NCBI RefSeq assembly: GCF_000346755.1
Contig: NZ_ANNV01000163.1
Span: forward strand, 1-47,195
Reading direction: 5' to 3'
Origin: Pseudomonas sp. CBZ-4
Lineage (GTDB): Bacteria; Pseudomonadota; Gammaproteobacteria; Pseudomonadales; Pseudomonadaceae
Length of the DNA: 47,195 nt
Positions 22,978 through 30,725 of the stretch are shown here, in pieces. Position 1 is the first letter of the stretch, and each line of letters starts with the position of its first letter. The notes beneath the pieces are model-generated. The model searched no databases and had not been told where the DNA came from. It was given only the letters and a program-made list of their open reading frames with translations. The translations under genes were made by a program, and so were the position numbers.

Positions 22978-24614
22978 TGAGCCCGGCGATTGTCATTCTG
23001 GGCCAGGGCAGCCTGGCCACTGCGCGCAAGATCCAGCAGGTTTACCCCGGCGCGTTGATCCACGGCTTGGCTACACGGGTTGAAGGCGCGGACCAGACCT
23101 ACAGCGAATTCGGCGCGACCCTGCGTCAGCTGTATCAACAGGGCACGCCGCTGATTGCGCTGTGCGCTGCTGGCATCGTGATCCGCACCCTCGCGCCGCT
23201 GCTGCTGGAAAAGGGCGAAGAACCAGCCGTGCTGGCGGTGGCCGAAGACGGCAGCGCCGTGGTGCCGCTGCTCGGTGGCCTGGGCGGTGTGAACGTGATG
23301 GCGCGGGAGATTGCTGCTGCGCTGGACGTGGCCGCTGCGATCACCACCAGTGGCGAGCTGCGATTTGGCACCTGCCTGCTCAACCCGCCAAGCGGTTATG
23401 AACTGGCCGACCTGGAGTTGGGCAAACGCTTCGTCTCCGACCTGCTGGCCGGCGCCAGCGTGCGCATCGAAGGCGCGGCGCCGTGGCTGGACCAGGCCGA
23501 CTTGCCGCAGGATCAGCAGGCGCACCTGGCGATTCATGTGGGCAGTGCCGCGCGTGTGCCGGCCGCCAACGAATTGCTGATCTATCCGAAGACCGTCAGC
23601 GTGGCCTGCAAGCCGGGCGCGCAGTTGGCCGAGCGTGTGCGCTCGGCGTTGCATGACGCGGGCATTGCCGTGCAATCCCTGGCGTGCCTGTTGGCCAGCG
23701 ACACGCAGATGGCCGAAGCCTCGTTGCATGAAGCGGCGCTGGAGCTGGGTGTGCCGCTGCGGTTTGCCCGCGTCAGCCAGGACGCGGACATCGTGATCAA
23801 CGTTGCCGAGCAGCCGCTGGATCTGTCGCAGGTGGGCCGTGTGCGCGGCCGTCTCGCCGTGATCGGCCTGGGCCCCGGCGCGGCCGAACTGATGGTGCCA
23901 GCGGTGAAGGCCGAGCTGGCCCGCTGCACCGACGTGCTCGGCTACGAAACCTACGTGCGCATGGCCGGGCCGTTCCGTGACGACCAGGTGCAGCACTGCA
24001 CCGATAACCGCGAAGAAATGCAGCGCGCGCGCCACGCGTTCGAGCTGGCCGCCCAAGGCCGCTCGGTGGTGGTGGTGTCGTCCGGCGATCCGGGGGTGTT
24101 TGCCATGGCCGCTGCGGTGCTCGAAGCGTTGCATGAGTCCAGTGAGCCGGCGTGGCATCAGGTTGACCTGCAGATCCTGCCGGGCGTCTCGGCGTCCCTC
24201 GCCACCGCTGCCCAGGCGGGCGCGCCGTTGGGGCATGACTTCTGCGTGATGTCGTTGTCGGACAACCTCAAGCCCTGGTCGATCATCGAAAAGCGCCTGG
24301 ACCTCGCGTCCCAGGCCGACCTGGCGCTGGCGTTCTACAACCCGATCTCGCGCTCGCGGCCGTGGCAACTGGGGCGTGCCCTGGAAATCGTCGCGCTGCA
24401 TCGCACGCCGGAAACGCCGGTGGTGCTGGGCCGTGATATCGGGCGCCCGGGCCAGACCCTGCGTGTCACCACCCTTGGGCAACTGACGCCTGAGCAAGTG
24501 GACATGCGCACCATGGTGTTGATTGGCTCATCCACTACCTGCGTGTTCCCGCGCGCCGGTGGCGGTGAATGGGTGTACACGCCGCGTTGGTACGGCGAGA
24601 AACCCGCCTCCTGA
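22977..24614 (+). CDS. cobJ: CbiG-like/CobJ fusion, precorrin-3B C17-methyltransferase
   Basis: CobJ methylates C17 and drives ring contraction. The 545-residue product is about twice the length of stand-alone CobJ. Residues 1 to about 120 resemble the CbiG N-terminal domain (ALCAAGIVIRTLAPLL, VVPLLGGLGGVNVMA), and about 205-285 the CbiG C-terminal domain (KTVSVACKPGAQLAERV). From about residue 295 the methylase domain begins GRLAVIGLGPGAAELM and continues with VVSSGDPGVFAMA and ILPGVSASLA. CbiG opens a lactone in the anaerobic route, so its presence beside the aerobic CobG is notable. The ATG at 22977 overlaps the cobI stop. Confidence 0.94.
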   Translation: MSPAIVILGQGSLATARKIQQVYPGALIHGLATRVEGADQTYSEFGATLRQLYQQGTPLIALCAAGIVIRTLAPLLLEKGEEPAVLAVAEDGSAVVPLLGGLGGVNVMAREIAAALDVAAAITTSGELRFGTCLLNPPSGYELADLELGKRFVSDLLAGASVRIEGAAPWLDQADLPQDQQAHLAIHVGSAARVPAANELLIYPKTVSVACKPGAQLAERVRSALHDAGIAVQSLACLLASDTQMAEASLHEAALELGVPLRFARVSQDADIVINVAEQPLDLSQVGRVRGRLAVIGLGPGAAELMVPAVKAELARCTDVLGYETYVRMAGPFRDDQVQHCTDNREEMQRARHAFELAAQGRSVVVVSSGDPGVFAMAAAVLEALHESSEPAWHQVDLQILPGVSASLATAAQAGAPLGHDFCVMSLSDNLKPWSIIEKRLDLASQADLALAFYNPISRSRPWQLGRALEIVALHRTPETPVVLGRDIGRPGQTLRVTTLGQLTPEQVDMRTMVLIGSSTTCVFPRAGGGEWVYTPRWYGEKPAS

Positions 24615-24635
24615 AAACAGCCTCGCGGCTGCCGG

Positions 24636-24691
24636 AAAGCTCCGAATGACCCAGGGATTCACCTGCGGTTGTCCGGGGCTTTTTCTTTTTT
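24636..24691 (+). terminator. Likely Rho-independent terminator after cobJ
   Basis: AAAGCTCCG (24636-24644) pairs with CGGGGCTTT (24674-24682), with one G-U pair. A shorter internal CAGG/CCTG pairing sits in the long loop. A run of T with one C follows to 24691. The loop is longer than usual, so strength is uncertain. Confidence 0.6.
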
Positions 24692-24815
24692 ACGCAATGA
24701 AATCCGGAAGGCCCACAGCTACCCCGCGCGATTGCTGGGCGCTGGGTTTTGGCGGGTGGCGCCAAGCTATGTTTGTGGCGTGGAAAGCCTGGCGGCCACT
24801 GGACTAGTGTGAGGG

Positions 24816-24837
24816 CAAGCCCCATGTGGGGTGCTTG
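24816..24837 (+). promoter_or_regulatory. Hairpin just before the orphan gene ribosome site
   Basis: CAAGC (24816-24820) pairs with GCTTG (24833-24837) and CCC with GGG inside, loop ATGT. It ends only a few bases before the GGAG ribosome site of the gene at 24851. Confidence 0.45.
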
Positions 24838-24850
24838 TGGAGAACTGAAA

Positions 24851-25630
24851 ATGGAGCGACATCACAAAAGGATCATCAGTGCAAAACGGCGCAAGTTGAT
24901 TGCCGCCTACAAGCTGCCAGGCTCGCCGGGAGCGAATAGCTCAGCGCCGGTGGACATGGCGGATGACAGTAATGCGGCGGTGGTCAACAACGGCGTGATC
25001 TCGTTCGTCGCGGGCATGTCGGCGTTGAATCGGGAATACATTCGCAAGAGCTACCTGCTGGCGAGCAGTTACGTCAGCGATGTGTTGAAGGTCCACCGAG
25101 GGACCGAAGCGTGGTACGACGAATTTATCAAGGTGATGATCAGCCTGGGCTGGCTGCCGCTGCGCAGCAGCTTTGAGCGGGTGGCCAGTTCCGGCAGGGG
25201 CCTGACGGTGCAACTGGCGGCGCTGAACATGATTGCCGCGATGCTGGCTTCCACCTCATTGGCCTCGCCGCTATTGGCGGCGTTGCCGAAGTTGGCGGCA
25301 GATGCGCTGGAGGCCATGAAACAGGCTCCGGCGTCCTTTGAGCTGTTCAAGCGCAACAGCACGGTGCAGGAGGGGGGCGACTTCGGCCTCGCGTCGTGCG
25401 CGCAGACCGATGGCGAAGTGACGATGGTGCTGGTGACCTACAGCACCCGTGGCGTGAGCAAGCAGGTCGGCCTGCCGTTCCTTGAGTGGGACAGCTCATC
25501 TTCCGAGGCTTTCAGCGGGCAGACCTGCCTGGTGTTGAATACCTCGGTGGTCAATGAAAAAACCATCCAGCTGATGCGCGAGAGCGCGGGTGACAAGGTG
25601 CAGCTGGCCATCGCCAAATACCGGATCTAA
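24851..25630 (+). CDS. Unrecognised 259-residue protein
   Basis: I do not recognise this protein. It starts with a basic stretch (ERHHKRIISAKRRKLIAAYK), then a flexible Ser/Ala/Pro segment to about residue 40. A mainly helical region follows with a long Ala/Leu/Met-rich stretch around residues 110-150 that could be amphipathic or membrane-inserting. The C-terminal third looks like beta structure (EVTMVLVTYSTRG, TCLVLNTSVVNE). There is no signal peptide. The ATG at 24851 has GGAG about 9-10 nt upstream. Its last four bases overlap the end of the convergent marC gene. It follows the cobalamin operon but its own hairpin leader and the cobJ terminator suggest separate transcription. Confidence 0.72.
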   Translation: MERHHKRIISAKRRKLIAAYKLPGSPGANSSAPVDMADDSNAAVVNNGVISFVAGMSALNREYIRKSYLLASSYVSDVLKVHRGTEAWYDEFIKVMISLGWLPLRSSFERVASSGRGLTVQLAALNMIAAMLASTSLASPLLAALPKLAADALEAMKQAPASFELFKRNSTVQEGGDFGLASCAQTDGEVTMVLVTYSTRGVSKQVGLPFLEWDSSSSEAFSGQTCLVLNTSVVNEKTIQLMRESAGDKVQLAIAKYRI

Positions 25631-26223
25631 GGCACCAGGTAGCCGCGCACCCCGGTAAAGATGATTTGCGCGGCGAGGGCGCACACGAACAAGCCCATCA
25701 ACCGACTGACAATCTGCAAGCCCTGGTCACCGAGAATGCGTTCGATGCGGTTGGACAGGTACAACACCACACCCACCGTGAGGCTGGCCAGGGCGATGCT
25801 GAGGATGGCGGTGAGCTTGTCATCCCAGTGTGGCTGGCTGACGCCCATCACCAGCAGCGCACCGATGGTGCCGGGGCCGACGGTGAGGGGGATGGTCAGC
25901 GGCACGATGGTCACGTCCTGCTGCACGTTGTCGCTCTGCACCGCCGACTTGCCCTGGGCCATGCCCAGGGCGGAGATGAACAGCACACTGCCGGCGCCGA
26001 TGCGGAACGCATCCACGGTGATGCCGAACACACTGAAGATCACGCGACCGAACAGGTAGAGCAGCACGCTCGATACCAGGGTCGCCAAGGCGACTTTCCA
26101 GGCCAGGCGCCGCCGTTCTTTGTTGGAGTAGCCACGGGTGAGGCTGATAAAGCAGGACAGCACGAAGAACGGGCTGTAGAGCACCAGCATTTTCAGGTAG
26201 ACGCTGAATAACACGTGGAGCAT
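25627..26223 (-). CDS. MarC family integral membrane protein
   Basis: This 198-residue protein of the MarC/YchE/YhgN family has about six membrane helices, including the conserved motifs DAFRIGAGSVLFISALGM near residues 75-92 and PLTIPLTVGPGTIGALLV near 108-125. The family's function is unresolved, and the old link to multiple antibiotic resistance was not upheld. Its 3' end overlaps the convergent orphan gene by 4 bp. It is transcribed toward that gene and away from retS, with a REP doublet upstream. Confidence 0.92.
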   Translation of the reverse strand: MLHVLFSVYLKMLVLYSPFFVLSCFISLTRGYSNKERRRLAWKVALATLVSSVLLYLFGRVIFSVFGITVDAFRIGAGSVLFISALGMAQGKSAVQSDNVQQDVTIVPLTIPLTVGPGTIGALLVMGVSQPHWDDKLTAILSIALASLTVGVVLYLSNRIERILGDQGLQIVSRLMGLFVCALAAQIIFTGVRGYLVP

Positions 26224-26279
26224 GGGGGCGGCTCGCGGCGGGAGAAGTGTGTCGAGTCTATCAGGCGACGCAGATCAAA

Positions 26280-26368
26280 TGTGGGAGCTGGCTTGCCTGC
26301 GATAGCGGTGGGTCAGGCAACGGGTTTGTGTCTGAGGTACCGCTATCGCAGGCAAGCCAGCTCCCACA
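26280..26368. repeat. REP doublet between marC and retS
   Basis: Complete inverted pair with a spacer of about 35 bp, directly after the retS stop region. Confidence 0.92.
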
Positions 26369-26386
26369 GGGGATTTGCATCTCAGG

Positions 26387-29158
26387 TCAGGAAGGCGCGT
26401 GTTCAGGCCTTTGTTGGCGCTGCGCCACCCAGTACTCCACCAGCTCACGCAGTTGCGACAATTCCACCGGCTTGGCCATGTGCCCGTCCATCCCGGCCTG
26501 GCGCGCGCGCTCCTTGTGTTCCGAGAGGATGTGCGCGGTGAGCGCCACCACCGGCGTGCGGATGCGCTGGTGGCTGACTTCCCACGCGCGCAGTTGCTGG
26601 GTCGCCGAGAACCCGTCGAGGATCGGCATTTCGCAGTCCATCAGCACCAGGTCATAGCGCTGGGCTTTCATCGCTTCCAGCGCTTCCTCACCATTGCTGG
26701 CGGTGTCCGGGTTGAGGTTGAGCTTGCCGAGCATGCCCCGGATCACCTTGGTGGAGATGCTGTTGTCTTCGGCCACCAGGATGCGGAAGTCGGCGGGGAC
26801 GGTCACCGCGGCCGGCGCGCTGGGCAGCGGGCGTGGTTGGGTGTTGCCCTTGCTGCGTTGAGTCAGTTCGTCGGCCAGGGTGGTCTTGAGGGTGTAGCCC
26901 GCCACCGGCTTGGCGAGGATGCGCTTGATCCCGCAGTTGCGCGCGATGATCTTGCTCGGCGCATTGCTGATGCCGGTGAGCATGATCAACAGGATGTCGT
27001 GGTTCAGGCTCGGGTCTTCCTTGATCTTCGCCGCCAATTGCATGCCGGTCATGCCGGGCATGTTCTGGTCCAGCAGCACCACGTCGAAGTAATCACGCAG
27101 GTGCGCCTTGGTGCGCAGCAGCGCCAGGGCTTCTTTGCCGGACGGCACGGCGCTGACGTTCAAGCCCCAGGCGGTGCATTGCTGCACCAGCACTTTGCGA
27201 CAGGTGTCGTTGTCGTCCACCACCAGCACGCGCGCGTCCTTGAGCGGGCCGTCGAGGTCGGAGGTCGGGTGTTCCAGGCGTTCGGGGTCCAGCGGCAAGG
27301 TCAGCCACAGGGTGCTGCCCTGGTGGCTGCCGCTCTTGATGCCGAACTCGCCGTTCATCAGCAGGATCAGTTGGCGGGCGATGACCAAACCCAGGTGGCC
27401 GCTCAAGCGGGTGGCCGAGAGGAAGTTCTTGCTGTGCAGTTCGCTGTGCAAGAGGGCGTCACGCTCGGCCGCTTCCATCGGCAGGCCGCTGTCTTGCACG
27501 GCAATGCGCAGGCGCGGCTTGGTGCTGCGCTCGTCCAGGGCGACGACGATCAGCACTTCGCCTTCGTCGGTCTTTTGCAGGGCGTTTTCCAGCAGGCTCA
27601 ACAGCGCCTGGCGCAGGCGGGTCGGGTCGCCGCTGATGACACGTGGCACCTGGGGCTGGATAAAGCTGATCAGCTCGACGTTCTGCTGCTCGGCCTTGGC
27701 GCGGAAGATGCTCAGGCAATCTTCGATCAAGGCGTTGAGGTCGAACTGCACGTCGTCCAGTTCGATCTGCCCGGATTCGAGCTTGGAGATATCGAGGATC
27801 TCGTTGATCAGCGTGAGCAGTTCGTTGCCGGCGCTGTGGATGGTCTGCACGTAGTCGCGCTGTTTCACCGACAGCGGCGTGCCCAGCAGCAACTCGGTCA
27901 TGCCGAGCACGCCGTTCATGGGGGTGCGGATCTCGTGGCTGATCTTCGCCAGGAACTCGGCCTTGGCCGCGATTTCGGCGTTGCTGGCGGCGAGGTCGCG
28001 GCTGAGGCTGAAGCGGGTTTCGACGATGGCGCGCTGGCGTTCGCCGAGGGCCAGGCTCATCAGCAAGCCGCTGAGGCAGATAAAGGCGAGCAGGGTGACG
28101 ATCAAGCCTTGCGGCGCCAGCAGCGTCAGGCCGAGCAGGGCGGGGAGGATGATCAGCGTACCGGTGTTGAACACCACCATCGCGGCCACGAACAGGCGCG
28201 CCGGGCGGTAGCCTTTCTGCCAGTGATAGGCCGAGACAAACAGCATGCTCAGGCCGGCCAGGGCCACCAGGGCGTAGGTGATGATGTTCAGCGGCAGGGT
28301 GTTGACGAACAACAGCAGCAGGCCGCACAGCACGATGAACAGGATGTCGGCCATCAGCAGCTTGTTCAGCGGGTGCGGGCCCAGCGGCATGAAGAAGCGG
28401 TAGGCAAACATCAGCCCGCACGGCGCCGTCAGCAACAGGGCGAGGTAGGCGCCTGGGGTCTGGATCGCATGCCAGTTCGGCAGCCACGGCCCGATTACGT
28501 TGAGCAGCAGTGCCAGGCTCAGCATCACCAGCACTTCGCACGCCGCCAGCCACAGGCTGCTGCGTGAGCGGTGGTAGGCGAAGCGCGTGAGGTTGTGCAG
28601 GATCAGCATCAGCAGGCAGCCGAACAGCAGGCCGTAGATCAGCGTCTGGGTCTGGTTGGCGGCGGCGAGGACGGCCGGTTCCAGGGTGATGTAGGGGCGC
28701 AGTTCGTGTTCGGAGACCAGGCGCAGGTAGACCTCGAGGGGTTTCTGGCTCTGGGGCATGGGCAGCATGAAATCGCTGCTGGGCAGCGGACGCTCAGCCT
28801 GGGGCTGGCGCGTGCCGGTGCTCTGTTGTTCCACCAGGGTGTCGCCGTCCAGGACGTAGAGGCTCAGGTGGGACAGGTCCGGGGCAAACACCCGTAGCAC
28901 TTGTTCGTGCCTGCCGGGTTGCAGCTTGAAGCGTACCCACAACGCACCGTCCGGCTGTGCGGCCGTGATCCGGTCGAGTTCGATGGGGCTGAATTGATTG
29001 GTGTAGCGGGGGGAACGGATGTCGCTCAGTTGCAGATCGGCCTGTTCATCAAGCAATACCGCCCAACCACTGCCTTGTGCCGCAGCCTGGGCCGGGAACA
29101 AGCAGAGCAGTGTCAGCAGACTGACTGTGAAACCTATGGCGATCCTGAGCCAGCGCAC
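26387..29158 (-). CDS. retS: Hybrid sensor kinase RetS
   Basis: RetS switches pseudomonads between acute (motile, type III) and biofilm behaviour by antagonising GacS. The 923-residue product has a signal peptide to about residue 28 and a periplasmic 7TMR-DISMED2 sensor to about 165. Seven membrane helices follow (172-372). Next come HisKA with H408 in KISHEIRTP, an ATPase domain with N525, REC1 with D697, and REC2 with D841. The G boxes are degenerate: DSGLP for DxGxG, and SGHLGL for GTGLGL. The start is a GTG with AGGG about 9-10 nt upstream. Position next to purD-purH-fis matches the known retS locus. Confidence 0.93.
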   Translation of the reverse strand: MRWLRIAIGFTVSLLTLLCLFPAQAAAQGSGWAVLLDEQADLQLSDIRSPRYTNQFSPIELDRITAAQPDGALWVRFKLQPGRHEQVLRVFAPDLSHLSLYVLDGDTLVEQQSTGTRQPQAERPLPSSDFMLPMPQSQKPLEVYLRLVSEHELRPYITLEPAVLAAANQTQTLIYGLLFGCLLMLILHNLTRFAYHRSRSSLWLAACEVLVMLSLALLLNVIGPWLPNWHAIQTPGAYLALLLTAPCGLMFAYRFFMPLGPHPLNKLLMADILFIVLCGLLLLFVNTLPLNIITYALVALAGLSMLFVSAYHWQKGYRPARLFVAAMVVFNTGTLIILPALLGLTLLAPQGLIVTLLAFICLSGLLMSLALGERQRAIVETRFSLSRDLAASNAEIAAKAEFLAKISHEIRTPMNGVLGMTELLLGTPLSVKQRDYVQTIHSAGNELLTLINEILDISKLESGQIELDDVQFDLNALIEDCLSIFRAKAEQQNVELISFIQPQVPRVISGDPTRLRQALLSLLENALQKTDEGEVLIVVALDERSTKPRLRIAVQDSGLPMEAAERDALLHSELHSKNFLSATRLSGHLGLVIARQLILLMNGEFGIKSGSHQGSTLWLTLPLDPERLEHPTSDLDGPLKDARVLVVDDNDTCRKVLVQQCTAWGLNVSAVPSGKEALALLRTKAHLRDYFDVVLLDQNMPGMTGMQLAAKIKEDPSLNHDILLIMLTGISNAPSKIIARNCGIKRILAKPVAGYTLKTTLADELTQRSKGNTQPRPLPSAPAAVTVPADFRILVAEDNSISTKVIRGMLGKLNLNPDTASNGEEALEAMKAQRYDLVLMDCEMPILDGFSATQQLRAWEVSHQRIRTPVVALTAHILSEHKERARQAGMDGHMAKPVELSQLRELVEYWVAQRQQRPEHAPS

Positions 29159-29217
29159 GGCGAAATCCCTTCGTAGGTTGATGCACGGGTTAACTATGCG
29201 CGGGGCGACATGTGTAC

Positions 29218-29240
29218 GGCAAGGGCCAGGGGCCCTTGCC
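29218..29240. other. Perfect 10-bp hairpin between purD and retS
   Basis: GGCAAGGGCC (29218-29227) and GGCCCTTGCC (29231-29240) with loop AGG. Neither strand has a U-run after it, so it may be a pause or RNA-stability hairpin, or a weak purD terminator. Confidence 0.6.
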
Positions 29241-29265
29241 TAACCGAACGGATAGCTACGACTGA

Positions 29266-30558
29266 TCAGTTGTTCTCGCCACGTTCACGGGCAATCGCGC
29301 GATAGCCGATGTCGGTGCGGTAGAAACAGCCTTTCCAGTCGATCTTCGCGGCCAGCTTGTACGCCTGCTGTTGCGCGGCGTCCACACTGGCACCCATCGC
29401 GGTGGCGCACAGTACGCGGCCACCTGCGGTCACAACCTTGCCATCCTTGAGCGCGGTGCCCGCATGGAACACCTTGCCTTCCAGCGTAGCAGCTGCGTCC
29501 AGGCCTTCAATCACATCGCCCTTGGCGTAGTCGGCCGGGTAACCGCCGGCGGCCAGCACAATACCGACGCTCGGGCGTGGGTCCCACTGCGCTTCAACCT
29601 TGTCCAGGGCCTGGGCCAGGGCGGCTTCCACCAGCAATACCAGGCTCGACTGCAGGCGCAGCATCACTGGTTGGGTTTCCGGGTCGCCGAAGCGGCAGTT
29701 GAACTCGATGACCTTCGGGTTGCCCGCCTTGTCGATCATCAGGCCCGCGTAGAGGAAACCGGTGTACACGTTGCCTTCGTCGGCCATGCCGCGCACGGTT
29801 GGCCAGATCACCAGGTCCATGACGCGCTGGTGCACGTCAGCGGTGACCACCGGAGCCGGGGAGTACGCACCCATGCCGCCGGTGTTCGGGCCGCTGTCGC
29901 CGTCGCCGACGCGTTTGTGGTCCTGGCTGGTGGCCATCGGCAAGACGTTCTTGCCGTCGACCATCACGATGAAGCTGGCTTCTTCGCCGTCGAGGAATTC
30001 CTCGATGACTACGCGCGAACCGGCTTCACCAAAGGCGTTGCCGGCGAGCATGTCGCGCACGGCGTCTTCGGCTTCTTGCAGGGTCATGGCGACGATCACG
30101 CCTTTGCCGGCGGCCAGGCCATCGGCCTTGATCACGATCGGCGCACCTTTTTCACGCAGGTAAGCCAGGGCTGGCTCGATCTCGGTGAAGTTCTGGTAGT
30201 CGGCGGTCGGGATCTTGTGGCGCGCGAGGAAATCCTTGGTGAACGCCTTGGAGCCTTCCAGCTGGGCAGCGCCAGCGGTAGGGCCGAAGCAGTCCAGGCC
30301 ACGGCTGCGGAACAGGTCCACGACGCCGGCAACCAGCGGCACTTCCGGGCCGACGATGGTCAGGGAGACATTCTTTTGCGCAAAATCGGCCAGTTGCTCA
30401 AGGGCCAGCACGTCGATAGCGACGTTCTCGCACTTGGCTTCAATGGCGGTGCCGGCGTTGCCGGGAGCTACGAACACTTTCTGGACGCGTGGGTCCTGGG
30501 CTACTTTCCAGGCCAGGGCGTGTTCACGGCCACCGCTGCCAATGATCAAAACATTCAT
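29266..30558 (-). CDS. purD: Phosphoribosylamine-glycine ligase PurD
   Basis: PurD (GAR synthetase) joins glycine to phosphoribosylamine using ATP, the second step of purine synthesis. The 430-residue product has the complete ATP-grasp layout: MNVLIIGSGGREHALAWK at the start, the LFRSRGLDCFGPTAGAAQLEGSK segment near 85-107, VIKADGLAAGKGV near 140-152, and the metal-binding EFNCRFGDPETQ near 288-299. The ATG at 30558 opens the conserved sequence. The frame runs further upstream only through REP sequence. It follows purH on the same strand across a REP doublet. Confidence 0.96.
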   Translation of the reverse strand: MNVLIIGSGGREHALAWKVAQDPRVQKVFVAPGNAGTAIEAKCENVAIDVLALEQLADFAQKNVSLTIVGPEVPLVAGVVDLFRSRGLDCFGPTAGAAQLEGSKAFTKDFLARHKIPTADYQNFTEIEPALAYLREKGAPIVIKADGLAAGKGVIVAMTLQEAEDAVRDMLAGNAFGEAGSRVVIEEFLDGEEASFIVMVDGKNVLPMATSQDHKRVGDGDSGPNTGGMGAYSPAPVVTADVHQRVMDLVIWPTVRGMADEGNVYTGFLYAGLMIDKAGNPKVIEFNCRFGDPETQPVMLRLQSSLVLLVEAALAQALDKVEAQWDPRPSVGIVLAAGGYPADYAKGDVIEGLDAAATLEGKVFHAGTALKDGKVVTAGGRVLCATAMGASVDAAQQQAYKLAAKIDWKGCFYRTDIGYRAIARERGENN

Positions 30559-30610
30559 TTCAAAAACCTCGGATGACGCTGAATTCTGGAAACAATGCGG
30601 GCTGCTTTTT

Positions 30611-30697
30611 TGTGGGAGCTGGCTTGCCTGCGATGGCATCGACTCGGTGCATCTGATACATCGAGTCGCCCGCATCGCAGGCAAGCCAGCTCCCACA
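30611..30697. repeat. REP doublet between purH and purD
   Basis: Complete inverted pair. The spacer contains its own imperfect palindrome around tcgactcggtgcatctgata. Confidence 0.92.
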
Positions 30698-30725
30698 CAA
30701 GCCAGTGCCCACCAGGCAAATTGGA

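Noticed and set aside
26375..28567. 730-codon open frame antisense to retS
   Set aside because: Gln/His-rich product typical of reverse-strand frames in high-GC genes, and the RetS domains on the other strand are unambiguous.
29218..29240. Rho-independent terminator after purD
   Set aside because: The stem is perfect, but no U-run follows on either strand, so it is listed only as a hairpin.
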